Notes: generated by a model not told the origin, from the letters alone. Shown: positions 35,697 through 43,595, counted from the first letter of the stretch. The stretch: 63,856 nt of DNA from Thalassobaculaceae bacterium (GCA_029212785.1 JARGOG010000025.1:1-63856); one strand, 5' to 3'. Numbers and translations: made by a program.

Positions 35697-36242
35697 ATGT
35701 TTTTAGCGAAATTGCAGGGATCACTGGAGAGGCCGAGAAACGGCGCGCGCATGCCCGAAAAAATCGACTTCTCCAAAGTGAGCTTTTTAATCGTCGATCA
35801 GAACAAACTGTCGACCCAGCTCATTCGCGACATCCTGGCCATGCTTGAAGTGAGCCGGGTCCGCAGCGTCACATCCGTGGAGCGCGCCCGCAACGTCATG
35901 CGCGGCGAGTCCGTGGATATCGTGATCACCGAGTATTACATGGAACCGGAGGACGGCATCGACCTTATCGAGTGGGTCCGGACCGGCATCGACTCGCCGG
36001 ACCGCATGATCCCGATCATCATGCTGACGGCCAATTCCGAGGAGGAATACGTCATGCGCGCGCGCGACCGCGGCGTGACCGAGTTCCTGGCCAAGCCCTT
36101 CAACGTCGAGGGGCTGTATCGCCGCCTTGTCTCGGTGATCGCCCGACCCCGCGCCTTCGTCAATATCGACGACTATTTCGGACCGGACCGGCGGCGCCGG
36201 CAGGTCACCTACGACGGTCCCGACCGTCGGCGGACCGACTGA
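35697..36242 (+). CDS. Receiver-domain protein with Glu at the phosphorylation site
   Basis: A 181-residue stand-alone receiver (163 if ATG 35751 is the start; neither has a clear ribosome binding site). Beta-1 FLIVDQN has only one of the two usual acidic residues (D34, then Q35). The expected phospho-Asp at the end of beta-3 is Glu79 (DIVITEYYMEPEDG). Conserved Thr111 (IMLTAN) and Lys133 (FLAKPF) remain. The C-terminus carries two GPDRRR-type motifs. Glu at this site cannot take part in normal phosphorylation and often mimics the active state. Its stop overlaps the start of the HPt-like gene (TGATG). Confidence 0.87.
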   Translation: MFLAKLQGSLERPRNGARMPEKIDFSKVSFLIVDQNKLSTQLIRDILAMLEVSRVRSVTSVERARNVMRGESVDIVITEYYMEPEDGIDLIEWVRTGIDSPDRMIPIIMLTANSEEEYVMRARDRGVTEFLAKPFNVEGLYRRLVSVIARPRAFVNIDDYFGPDRRRRQVTYDGPDRRRTD

Positions 36243-36736
36243 TGGCGCGTCGGGCCCAGATCATTCCGCCGCGTCCGGACCTGCGGCGCAAGGCGGTCAA
36301 TTACACCAAAGGTTTCGATCTCAAGCTTTCTCCGGCGATGGTCGAGAAGCTCGAGCAGGTTGTCCACAAGGCGCGTGACAACTTCACCACCGATATCGCC
36401 GGGCGTCTGGTCGCCATGCGCAAGGCCCTGCGCGAGATCGGCGAGGCGGAGGGCGGCGACAAGAGCGTCCTGGCTCTGATCTACGCGAACTCGCTGGAGA
36501 TCAAGGGGGCCGGCGGAACCATCGGCTACGATCTGCTCACGGCGATCGGCAAATCGCTGAACGATTTCGTCACGGGTCTCGGTGAACTCGACCGCCGGCG
36601 GACCGACATCATCGACCTGCATATCGACGCCCTCTATGTCGTGCTCGCCAACCGCATCACCGGGCGCGGCGGGCCCACCGAGGCCGCCGTGCTCAAGGCA
36701 TTCTCGGCGGTGCGGGCGAAGTTCAAGGATGATTGA
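36242..36736 (+). CDS. HPt-like protein lacking the phospho-histidine
   Basis: A 164-residue, mainly helical protein. The segment ANSLEIKGAGGTIGYDLL (about 82-99) aligns with the HPt motif HxxKGxxGxxG: Lys88, Gly89 and the later glycines are kept, but the His position is Leu85. Around it lie amphipathic helices (NFTTDIAGRLVAMRKALREI, IIDLHIDALYVVLANRI). HPt assignment is by pattern only. The TGATG overlap with the receiver gene implies tight translational coupling, so the two products probably work together, perhaps as a phosphorylation-independent pair. No histidine kinase lies nearby. Confidence 0.72.
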   Translation: MARRAQIIPPRPDLRRKAVNYTKGFDLKLSPAMVEKLEQVVHKARDNFTTDIAGRLVAMRKALREIGEAEGGDKSVLALIYANSLEIKGAGGTIGYDLLTAIGKSLNDFVTGLGELDRRRTDIIDLHIDALYVVLANRITGRGGPTEAAVLKAFSAVRAKFKDD

Positions 36737-36828
36737 TCGCGGGCCCAAAACGGCTGACAACCGCGGTGCAGTGGCATACCCTTTACAGGCCGATGAAATC
36801 GGACCGCTAACCGCTGAGTGGGAAACGG

Positions 36829-37197
36829 ATGTCTGAGATCGACCCGCTGGATCGCCGCGCGCTTGGCGTGCTGTCGGAAACCGTCAGTGCCGAACTCGGT
36901 GCCGGCAGTATTGTGGCACGCGAGGTCAACCGGGCTTTCCGCTCCGGCCGCAGCGCCGATCTACGGACCGCCTCCGCTGCCTTCGACGCGTTGCCGTCCT
37001 GGCAGCGTTCCAGCATTGGTGACGACGCCAGCCGCCGGGCGCGGCGCCTGCGGGCCAAGCCGGCCGAGCCCCGGCGCACGCCGGTACGCGAGATTGATCG
37101 TGACACCGCGCGCGACTGGCGGGACCTGCGGGACGGGCAGGACAGGGTGGTGATTCCCTCGCCGCCACGCTTTCTCAAGCCACGGGTGACCCGCTGA
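36829..37197 (+). CDS. Uncharacterised 122-residue protein
   Basis: Not recognised. A soluble protein with a helical N-terminal half (DRRALGVLSETVSAELGAG, VAREVNRAFRSG) and a strongly basic second half (ARRLRAKPAEPRRTP, PRFLKPRVTR) that may bind nucleic acid or an acidic partner. GGGAAACGG lies just before the ATG. It follows the HPt-like gene by 92 bp on the same strand, possibly in the same transcript. No signal peptide or membrane segment. Confidence 0.6.
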   Translation: MSEIDPLDRRALGVLSETVSAELGAGSIVAREVNRAFRSGRSADLRTASAAFDALPSWQRSSIGDDASRRARRLRAKPAEPRRTPVREIDRDTARDWRDLRDGQDRVVIPSPPRFLKPRVTR

Positions 37198-37244
37198 TTG
37201 AGTGTTGATTTCAAAGCATTCACCAAATTCGGACTCGTTCACAC

Positions 37245-37272
37245 TTCAAAAAATACACATGATCGCTATAGT
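37245..37272 (+). promoter_or_regulatory. Promoter-like element, TTCAAA-16-TATAGT
   Basis: A -35-like TTCAAA (37245-37250) and -10-like TATAGT (37267-37272) separated by 16 bp in an otherwise AT-rich patch. It would place the start of transcription near 37279, giving a leader of about 215 nt before the gene at 37494. Assigned by eye. Confidence 0.45.
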
Positions 37273-37278
37273 CTGCGG

Positions 37279-37493
37279 CGAAGACCATGCCAGGGATAGC
37301 CGAACGACCTGGCAACCCGGCGTCGCTTGGAAGACAGTGGCCGGCATCCTCGACGCCTAGAACTAGGTGTGGCATAGGTCATAGACGGGTCGAGCCCGTG
37401 CGGTGACGATGCGAAGAAAGTTGGGGAGCGTTGGCGGATTTCCGGCTTTGAGCCGGCCCGCAGACGGCGCACCAGAACGTTAGGGTGATAGCG
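37279..37493 (+). promoter_or_regulatory. Hairpin-rich leader, possible cis-regulatory RNA
   Basis: Several perfect short stems lie in order: TGCCAGG/CCTGGCA (37288-37294 with 37308-37314), GGCGTCG/CGACGCC (37319-37325 with 37351-37357), CCTAG/CTAGG (37356-37367, competing with the former), ACGGG/CCCGT (37385-37399), and CCGGCT/AGCCGG (37442-37456). This exceeds what an ordinary 5' leader shows. It matches no riboswitch class I can name. Alternatives are a free small RNA or an attenuator. Confidence 0.4.
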
Positions 37494-38135
37494 ATGCGTG
37501 GCAGGAACACGGCAGCAGTCAATCAACAGCCGTCCGTCGTAGAGTATTTCGCGAAGGAATTCGCGCGCTTCCTCAATAACGTCCAGAACAATGAAGTCGA
37601 TTTCCTTGGATCGTTTCTGATCGAGAACGAGTGGGAGAACTACCGCAAGGACGCCGAGGAGGTTGTCGAGTCACTCACGCTGGCGGGTTTCGTCATCGTG
37701 CCGCGCTCCCCGACGGATGCGATGGTGCAGGCCGCCGATCAGACCCTGTCCAAGGGCATGATGGCCTCCGCGTCGCGTACCTATGTCAGTGCGGTGTGGG
37801 GCGCCATGGTCACCGAGTGGATCGAAAGCCGGAATTCGAACCTGATCCTGGATATCTTCTCGATGGCCCTGTCGCGGGCCTCCAGCCCGGGCAAGAAGGA
37901 TGCCGGCAAGTTCGATTCCTCGTTCCAGCGCTTCCGCAAGCAGAGCCAGGACATCATGGCGAGCTTGGAGAAGACCGGCTTGGCCATCTGCCCGGATGAG
38001 GCGGCGCCGAACATGGTGGGTGCCGGCGTGTCGGAGACGGCGGAACACCGCTCGCGCACCAACCAGCAGATCGGTGCGGATCCGACCTACATCGCCAAGC
38101 TCTACGAGAACATGGTGAAGTCCCGCCCGGCTTGA
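37494..38135 (+). CDS. Uncharacterised 213-residue protein behind structured leader
   Basis: Not recognised. A soluble, mostly helical protein without signal peptide: VVEYFAKEFARFLNNVQNNE, WENYRKDAEEVVESLTLAGF, SAVWGAMVTEWIESRNSNLI, SLEKTGLAICPDEAAPN. Aromatic and Asn/Gln content is higher than in neighbours and composition is well balanced, so it is clearly coding. ATG 37494 is preferred because AGGGTG lies about 7 nt upstream; GTG 37485 is an alternative. A long hairpin-rich leader precedes it, which implies post-transcriptional control. It is convergent with the small basic-protein gene at 38172. Confidence 0.72.
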   Translation: MRGRNTAAVNQQPSVVEYFAKEFARFLNNVQNNEVDFLGSFLIENEWENYRKDAEEVVESLTLAGFVIVPRSPTDAMVQAADQTLSKGMMASASRTYVSAVWGAMVTEWIESRNSNLILDIFSMALSRASSPGKKDAGKFDSSFQRFRKQSQDIMASLEKTGLAICPDEAAPNMVGAGVSETAEHRSRTNQQIGADPTYIAKLYENMVKSRPA

Positions 38136-38171
38136 TCCGGCGGGCCTGCCTTCCGGCGGCCCGACTTCCGA

Positions 38172-38585
38172 TCAGCTGGACGGCTTGCGTCGATATGCTG
38201 AGGCGAGCAGCGTGACGGCCTGTTTGTGCCGGGCGCTGCCTTGGGCCGGCGGTGCCGCCGACTGGCGATAGCTCGACATGGTCTGGCCGGTGCGCGAGCC
38301 GATGGCGGCCAGGAGATCCGCCTCGGCGATCGGTTGCTTGCGGCCCTTTGCGCCTTTTTTCCGCCCGCCCTTGCCGCCGATTTCGTGGCCGTCGGACGCA
38401 CCGGTCGCCCGCTGAATGGCCAGTGCCGTCAGGTTTGCCATCAGCGGCGCGGTGAGCGCGCGGTAGAGTTTGTCATCGGCGTCCGCCCAGACCCGCAGCA
38501 GCAGCGCCGCTTCGTGGCGGTTTCCCTCGGCCGCTTCGACCGCTTCCAGCGCCTTGGCTTTCACGTAGTCCTGTCCGCGTGCCAT
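38172..38585 (-). CDS. Uncharacterised 137-residue basic protein
   Basis: Not recognised. The N-terminal half is helical (YVKAKALEAVEAAEGNRHEAALLLRVW is mostly one predicted helical hairpin). The middle has a glycine/lysine linker (GGKGGRKKGAKGRK), and the C-terminus is polar and basic. GGAG lies 6 nt before ATG 38585. The basic linker suggests nucleic-acid binding, but nothing more specific is visible. Divergent from the HtrA-like gene and convergent with the gene at 37494. Confidence 0.6.
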   Translation of the reverse strand: MARGQDYVKAKALEAVEAAEGNRHEAALLLRVWADADDKLYRALTAPLMANLTALAIQRATGASDGHEIGGKGGRKKGAKGRKQPIAEADLLAAIGSRTGQTMSSYRQSAAPPAQGSARHKQAVTLLASAYRRKPSS

Positions 38586-38731
38586 CGCCGTCTCCCGCAC
38601 TCGTGCCGCCGACCCTGTGAGACCGGCCCTAACTCCTCACGATATCAAGCTTTCAGAAAATCGACACGTCCCGACTGGACCGCTGCCCATCGGGACCTAT
38701 CCTTTATCGGTAGAGATAGAGGAGGTGCGCC

Positions 38732-39688
38732 ATGCGCAGACTTGCCTTCTTGATCATGGCCCTGCTGTCCTGCGCGCCCTTCGCGACGCCACGGGCCGAC
38801 GACAACCCTTTGAATGCCGTCATTGAAATCCACAGCGCCGTCCCAGCCGACGCGCGGACCGCCGACTCGCTCGGCACCGAGCGGGTGGGCGGTGGCATCC
38901 TGATCGATTCCGGCGGGCTGATCCTCACCATCGGCTATCTGATCATGGAATCGGACGCGGTCTGGGCGGTCGACACGGCGGCGAATCGGGTGCCGGCGGA
39001 GATGGTCGCCTACGATCACGAGACCGGCTTCGGCCTGATCCGTGCCCTCGACGCCCTGCAGGCAACGCCCGCCCGCCTCGGGACGGTGGCGGACCTGTCG
39101 GTCGGCGACACCCTGCTGGCCGCCGGACCCGGCTATGCCCGCTCGACCGTTTTGGTCGGTATCCGTCCGTTCGCCGGCGGCTGGGAGTATCTGCTGGAGA
39201 ACGCGCTCTATACGTCGCCGCCGATTCCCAATTTCGGCGGGGCGGCGCTGTTTGCCGGTGATGGACGGTTGGTCGGAGTCGGCTCGCTGATCCTGCAGGA
39301 TGTTGGTGTCGGCCTGCCGGGCAACCTCTATGTCCCGGTCGACCTGCTGCCACCGATCCTGGGCGACCTGCTCGCCTTCGGGCACGCGACCACCCCGGCG
39401 CACCCATGGATCGGCCTCTATCCGAACGAGGTCAACGGCGCGCTGGTGGTCGGCCGCGTCGCCAAGGGCGGTCCGGCCCAGACCGCCGGGATCGGCCCGG
39501 GCGACGTGATCCTCGGCATCGGCGAGGAGCCGGTGCGCGAGATGGAGCAGCTCTGGCGCAAGGTCCGGAATCTCGGCCCCGCCGGGGTCGATGTGCCGCT
39601 CAAGGTGCTGAGCGGCTCCGGCGTCCGCGATGTGGTGCTCACGTCCCGCGATCGCCGGAATTGGCTGAAGCTCGAACGGAGCTACTGA
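38732..39688 (+). CDS. HtrA-like PDZ protein with all catalytic residues lost
   Basis: A 318-residue exported protein: signal peptide (LAFLIMALLSCAPFATPRA), a trypsin-like domain of the S1C/HtrA type (about 30-210), and one PDZ domain (about 222-305: PWIGLYPNEVNG, GPAQTAGIGPGDVILGIGEE). The fold blocks are kept but the triad is not: ILTIGYLI has Tyr69 where HtrA has His, DHETGFGLI has Gly99 for Asp, and IPNFGGAAL has Phe168 for Ser of GNSGGP. It should therefore be a non-proteolytic periplasmic binding protein. GAGGAGG precedes the ATG. Divergent from a small basic-protein gene. Confidence 0.85.
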   Translation: MRRLAFLIMALLSCAPFATPRADDNPLNAVIEIHSAVPADARTADSLGTERVGGGILIDSGGLILTIGYLIMESDAVWAVDTAANRVPAEMVAYDHETGFGLIRALDALQATPARLGTVADLSVGDTLLAAGPGYARSTVLVGIRPFAGGWEYLLENALYTSPPIPNFGGAALFAGDGRLVGVGSLILQDVGVGLPGNLYVPVDLLPPILGDLLAFGHATTPAHPWIGLYPNEVNGALVVGRVAKGGPAQTAGIGPGDVILGIGEEPVREMEQLWRKVRNLGPAGVDVPLKVLSGSGVRDVVLTSRDRRNWLKLERSY

Positions 39689-39762
39689 GTCGGGGTGGAT
39701 TTCGCGCGGCGGGTGGATCATCGTTCGCACGGATTCTCCCGCACCAATCCCGGCCCACACCC

Positions 39763-40653
39763 ATGCACGATTCCCCACTCTCCGTCAGGGTCCTTGCGCC
39801 TCCCGACATCGACGCCCTGAACGGCTTTCTGGCGCGCCATGTGGCGTCCAGCATGTTCCTTCTGGGAAACGCGCGGCGCGAGGGGCTCGAGTATTCGGGC
39901 CGGGTCTATTCCGGGCGGTATTGGGGGGCGTTCGACGGAACCGACTCCCTGCGCGGGGTCATCGCGCATTACTGGAACGGCAACCTCCTCTTCCAGGCGC
40001 CGGAGGCACCGGTACTGATCCGGTTGGTCGATGCGGTGCACCGGGAGACGGATAGGCAGATCGCCGGCGTGGTCGGGGACGACGGTCAATCCCGGACGGT
40101 CCTTGACCGGCTTGGCCTGACCGGTGCCGATTTCCTGGTGAATGAAAGCGAGGGTCTGTTCGATCTGGACCTGCGCGACTTGCGGGTGCCGGTGTCCGCG
40201 ACGCGGGCGCCCTGCCGGGTGGCTCCCGCGCGGGAGGCCGGGCGGGCGGTGCTGACCGACTGGATCCGGCGTTACGAGATCGAGGCGCTGAAGACGCCTG
40301 AGGGTCCGGGTCTGGACACGATCGCGACGCGGCGCACCGATGGTTTCATGACCGGTGACCAGGCCTGGGTCCTGTTTGAGGCCGACCGGCCGGTCAGCCT
40401 GTCCGGATTCAATGCGAGCCTGCCGGCCGTGGTTCAGGTCGGGCCGGTCTGGACCCCGCCCGAGCAGCGCGGCCGCGGCTTCGCTCGTCACCTCGTGGCG
40501 ATGACGCTGCGGGCGGCCCGGGACCGAGGCGTGGAACGCTCTCTTCTGTACACCAACACGCCGGCCGCCGTGGCCGCCTACGAGGCGGTCGGCTTCCGGC
40601 GGATCGGAGCCTACCGGGTCGCCCTGCTGCGCGACCCGATCGCACCGCGGTGA
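39763..40653 (+). CDS. GNAT family N-acetyltransferase
   Basis: A 296-residue protein with a C-terminal GNAT domain. The acetyl-CoA loop is GPVWTPPEQRGRGFARHLV (Q/RxxGxG/A), and the following helix and YTNTPAAVAAYEAVGFRRIG complete motifs A and B. The N-terminal 160 residues form a degenerate second domain of the kind seen in two-domain GNATs, with FLARHVASSMFLLGNARREGL typical of this subgroup. Substrate unknown. The frame extends upstream into the HtrA-like gene; ATG 39763 is where homology begins, although no ribosome binding site is visible. Convergent with mscS. Confidence 0.85.
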   Translation: MHDSPLSVRVLAPPDIDALNGFLARHVASSMFLLGNARREGLEYSGRVYSGRYWGAFDGTDSLRGVIAHYWNGNLLFQAPEAPVLIRLVDAVHRETDRQIAGVVGDDGQSRTVLDRLGLTGADFLVNESEGLFDLDLRDLRVPVSATRAPCRVAPAREAGRAVLTDWIRRYEIEALKTPEGPGLDTIATRRTDGFMTGDQAWVLFEADRPVSLSGFNASLPAVVQVGPVWTPPEQRGRGFARHLVAMTLRAARDRGVERSLLYTNTPAAVAAYEAVGFRRIGAYRVALLRDPIAPR

Positions 40654-40671
40654 GCCGAGAGCCCGCGCGGC

Positions 40672-41508
40672 TCAGCCGGCGGTTTCGTCTTCCTGCCGCA
40701 GATGCACGACCCGTTGCGGGAACGGGATCTCGATGCCGGCGGCGTCGAGGGCTTCCTTGACCGCCTTGTTCATCGCCCATTTGCAGGGCCAGTAGTCGGC
40801 GGCGTTGACCCAGAAACGCAGGTTGATGGTGATCGCGCTGTCGCCGAGTTCCATCACCATGACCTCTGGTGCCGGCGTCGCCAGCGCCCGGCCGTCGGCA
40901 TCGATCGTACCGCGCAGAACCTCGAGCGCCCGGGTCAGGTCGGTGTCGTAGCCGACACCCACCGGGATATCCAGGCGCCGCGTGGCGTGGCGCGAATAGT
41001 TGGAGATGTCCCGGCTGAAAATCGAGGAGTTCGGCACGACGATGTAGACATTGTCCGCCGTGGCGAGCTCGGTGTTGAACAGGCCGACTTCCTTGACCGT
41101 CCCGCTGGCGCCGCCCGCTTCGACGAAATCGCCGACCTTGAAGGGGCGCAGGAACAACAGCATCACGCCGGCCGCCACATTCGACAGCGTGCCCTGCAGC
41201 GCCAGGCCGACGGCCAGGCCGGCGGCACCGAGAACGGCGATGATCGAGGCAGTCTGCACGCCGAATTGGTTCAGCACCGCGATCAGGGTGATGACCAGCA
41301 CCAGATAGCCGACAATGGCGGCGAAGATCGGCCGCACGGTGTCGTCCATCCACCGCACCCGGTTGAGCGCGCGGCGCGTGCCGGACCTGGCCCAGCCGGC
41401 GACGATCCAGCCGACAATGAGGATGGCGATCGCGCCAAGCACCTCGAGTCCATAGGTGGTGAGGATCTCCATCACCTGGTCCCGGAGTTCAATCAGATCT
41501 TCGCTCAC
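40672..41508 (-). CDS. Small-conductance mechanosensitive channel (MscS family)
   Basis: A 278-residue MscS of near-minimal size: three transmembrane helices (VLGAIAILIVGWIVAGWA, FAAIVGYLVLVITLIAVL, IIAVLGAAGLAVGLALQG) followed by the beta domain with RPFKVGDFVEAGGASGTVKE and the C-terminal alpha/beta domain. The pore helix has the Gly/Ala packing pattern of MscS. It opens under membrane tension during hypo-osmotic shock. Start is GTG with AAGGAG 6 nt upstream. Confidence 0.92.
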   Translation of the reverse strand: MSEDLIELRDQVMEILTTYGLEVLGAIAILIVGWIVAGWARSGTRRALNRVRWMDDTVRPIFAAIVGYLVLVITLIAVLNQFGVQTASIIAVLGAAGLAVGLALQGTLSNVAAGVMLLFLRPFKVGDFVEAGGASGTVKEVGLFNTELATADNVYIVVPNSSIFSRDISNYSRHATRRLDIPVGVGYDTDLTRALEVLRGTIDADGRALATPAPEVMVMELGDSAITINLRFWVNAADYWPCKWAMNKAVKEALDAAGIEIPFPQRVVHLRQEDETAG

Positions 41509-41545
41509 GGAATACTCCTTCGATCATGGCAACCGGACATCCGAC

Positions 41546-42562
41546 TTATACGTCCGCCCGCGCTCTCAAGTCATCCGCCAGGACGTCGGGAATGGTGATC
41601 CCGCCCGGTGCGGCGGCCCGCTTGGCCAGCCGGCTGTCGCCCGGCAGACGGGTGCCGTCCTGCTTCAGGATTTCGGCGAACATCTCCTCCGAGCGGGCGG
41701 CGAAACCGGCACCGCCACCGAAGGCCTTGGGGTCCATGACCAGGATCAGGTGGCCGATCGACGGCGGCGCACCGGTCGGCTCGAAGAAGGAGGACCCTTG
41801 ATAGCCGAAATTGGAACCGGTGAGGGCGCCGCACAGCAACTCGACCATCAGGCCGAGAGCGGCACCTTTCGCGCCGGCGGTGCGCCCGCCGAGCGGGGCC
41901 ATGGACCCGACCAGCGCCGCCTCGGCATCGGTGGTGATGTTGCCCTCGGCGTCGAGCGCCCAGTCGTCGGGGATGGCCTCGCCCTTCTTCGCCGCCAGCA
42001 CGACCTTGCCGCGGGCGACGGTGGACACCGACAGGTCGATCACCAGCGGCGCCTTGCCGTCGGCACGGGGCGCGGCGAAGGCGACGGGGTTGGTGCCGTA
42101 AAGCGCCGTCTTGCCGCCCCAGGGCGCGATCGCCGCCGGGGTATTGGAGAAGGCGAGCGCTACCAATCCTCGGTTGGCCGCATCCTCCACATGGTGGCCG
42201 GCGACCCCGAAATGATGACTGTGTTTTATCGAGATCGCGACGATGCCGGTGTCGCCGACGATCTCCGCCGCCGCGTCCAGTCCGGCGCGGATCGCCGGGA
42301 AGGCGAAGCCGATATTGCTGTCGACGTCGAGCACGGCCTGGGCGCTGCGGGTCACCGTCGGTCGTGCATGGCCGTCGACCTTGCCGTTCATCGCCTGTTC
42401 GGCGTAGGGCGGAACCCGGGCGACGCCGTGGCTGGAGATGCCGTCGGCCTCGGCCCGGACCAGGGCGTCGGCGACCACTCCGGCGATGTCCGGCGCCACA
42501 CCGGACTTCGTGAACACGTCGGCGATGAGGGCACGCAGATCGGCGGGAGCGAAAGTCGCCAC
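41546..42562 (-). CDS. Ldh family (type-2 malate/L-lactate) oxidoreductase
   Basis: A 338-residue NAD(P)-dependent 2-hydroxyacid dehydrogenase of the malate/L-sulfolactate/ureidoglycolate group, structurally unlike classical LDH. Markers: ADGISSHGVARVPPYAEQ, ISIKHSHHFGVAGHHVEDA, AIAPWGGKTALYGTNPVAFA, GAKGAALGLMVELLCGALTG. GTG 42562 has GGAG 8 nt upstream and begins just before the conserved domain; an ATG further up lacks support. Substrate is not predictable. A perfect palindrome (42639-42656) lies about 80 bp upstream in the region shared with the peroxiredoxin gene. Confidence 0.87.
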   Translation of the reverse strand: MATFAPADLRALIADVFTKSGVAPDIAGVVADALVRAEADGISSHGVARVPPYAEQAMNGKVDGHARPTVTRSAQAVLDVDSNIGFAFPAIRAGLDAAAEIVGDTGIVAISIKHSHHFGVAGHHVEDAANRGLVALAFSNTPAAIAPWGGKTALYGTNPVAFAAPRADGKAPLVIDLSVSTVARGKVVLAAKKGEAIPDDWALDAEGNITTDAEAALVGSMAPLGGRTAGAKGAALGLMVELLCGALTGSNFGYQGSSFFEPTGAPPSIGHLILVMDPKAFGGGAGFAARSEEMFAEILKQDGTRLPGDSRLAKRAAAPGGITIPDVLADDLRARADV

Positions 42563-42638
42563 GGATATTTCTCCTGTTCGGACATCGGTGATGCGGGGCT
42601 GAAACGCCATGAAACCGGCTTGAAACGAAGCTAACATT

Positions 42639-42656
42639 TATCACGTACCCGTGATA
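42639..42656. promoter_or_regulatory. Palindromic operator TATCACG-TACC-CGTGATA
   Basis: Seven-base perfect arms around a 4-bp centre, in the 288-bp gap between the divergent dehydrogenase and peroxiredoxin genes, 77 bp from the dehydrogenase start. The form resembles operators of GntR/FadR-type or LacI-type repressors. No regulator gene is adjacent. The rest of the gap shows only GC-rich partial inverted repeats. Confidence 0.5.
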
Positions 42657-42850
42657 CGTCAGGGCCGATAAAAGCAAAGTCCGGACAGGCCCTTTGAGGT
42701 TAACGTCCGCGCGCGGCCAGCGGGCCGCCCTGGAGGAAGACGCCGGCCGGTAGGCGATAACCGGCAGCGACGCCTCGGCGATAAGGATCGATTTGACGAG
42801 ACGCGGCCGGGTTTCCGGCGCGTGATGCTGAAAACGATGGAGTGACCCAC

Positions 42851-43510
42851 ATGACTCTCAAGATCGGCCAGACCGCTCCGGATTTCACCGCGACGACGAC
42901 CGAAGGTGAGATCTCTTTCCACAACTGGATCGGCGACAGCTGGTGCGTGCTGTTCTCGCACCCCAAGGACTTCACCCCGGTCTGCACGACCGAGCTCGGC
43001 TACATGGCCCGTCTGAAGCCGGAATTCGACAAGCGCGGCGTGAAGATCATCGGCCTCAGCGTCGACAAGGTGGACAACCATGCCAAATGGGCCGTCGACA
43101 TCGAGGAGACCCAGGGCACGAAGCCGAACTATCCGATGATCGGCGATACCGACCTCAAGGTTTCCAAGCTGTACAGCATGCTGCCGGAAGGGGCCGGTGA
43201 GACCTCCGAGGGCCGCACCGCGGTCGACAACCTGACGGTCCGCAACGTCTTCGTCATCGGTCCGGATAAGCAGGTCAAGCTGATCCTGGTCTACCCGATG
43301 GCCACCGGTCGCAACTTCGACGAGATTCTGCGGGTCATCGATTCCCTGCAGCTGACCGCCAAGCACCAGGTCGCCACTCCGGTGAACTGGAAGAACGGCG
43401 ACGAGGTGATCATCGTGCCGGCGCTCAATGACGAGGCGGCGAAGGCGAAGTTCCCGGACGGCTGGCGCGCCGAGAAGCCGTATCTGCGCTACGTCCCGCA
43501 GCCGAAGTAA
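42851..43510 (+). CDS. Peroxiredoxin, 1-Cys (Prx6) type
   Basis: A 219-residue peroxiredoxin that reduces hydrogen and alkyl peroxides. The peroxidatic Cys45 lies in KDFTPVCTTELGYM. There is no resolving Cys in the C-terminal part; the only other Cys is Cys32 in SWCVLF. Length and the long C-terminal arm (KNGDEVIIVPALNDEAA, LRYVPQPK) are those of the Prx6 group. GGAG at 42839-42842 is 8 nt before ATG 42851, which is preferred to an in-frame GTG at 42842. A strong hairpin follows the gene. Confidence 0.93.
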   Translation: MTLKIGQTAPDFTATTTEGEISFHNWIGDSWCVLFSHPKDFTPVCTTELGYMARLKPEFDKRGVKIIGLSVDKVDNHAKWAVDIEETQGTKPNYPMIGDTDLKVSKLYSMLPEGAGETSEGRTAVDNLTVRNVFVIGPDKQVKLILVYPMATGRNFDEILRVIDSLQLTAKHQVATPVNWKNGDEVIIVPALNDEAAKAKFPDGWRAEKPYLRYVPQPK

Positions 43511-43530
43511 CGCGCCCCGCGCGTGACGTC

Positions 43531-43595
43531 GCCCCGGACGCGATCCGGGGCCGTGAAAGAAATGAAGGGCCGGCGCATAGATCGCGCCGGCCCTT
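43531..43595 (+). terminator. Two hairpins downstream of peroxiredoxin
   Basis: The first is GCCCCGGA/TCCGGGGC (43531-43551), 21 bp after the stop. The second is a 12-bp perfect stem AAGGGCCGGCGC/GCGCCGGCCCTT (43565-43576 with 43584-43595) with a 7-nt loop. No T tract follows. Terminator role is inferred; the first stem also resembles the dispersed repeat. Confidence 0.6.

Noticed and set aside
37320-37350. GCCACTG on the minus strand, resembling a cobalamin riboswitch box
   Set aside because: The rest of the B12 aptamer layout is absent, and the downstream minus-strand sequence leads into no B12-related gene.
42700-42850. GC-rich partial inverted repeats upstream of the peroxiredoxin
   Set aside because: The stems are short and imperfect and of the kind expected by chance at this base composition.
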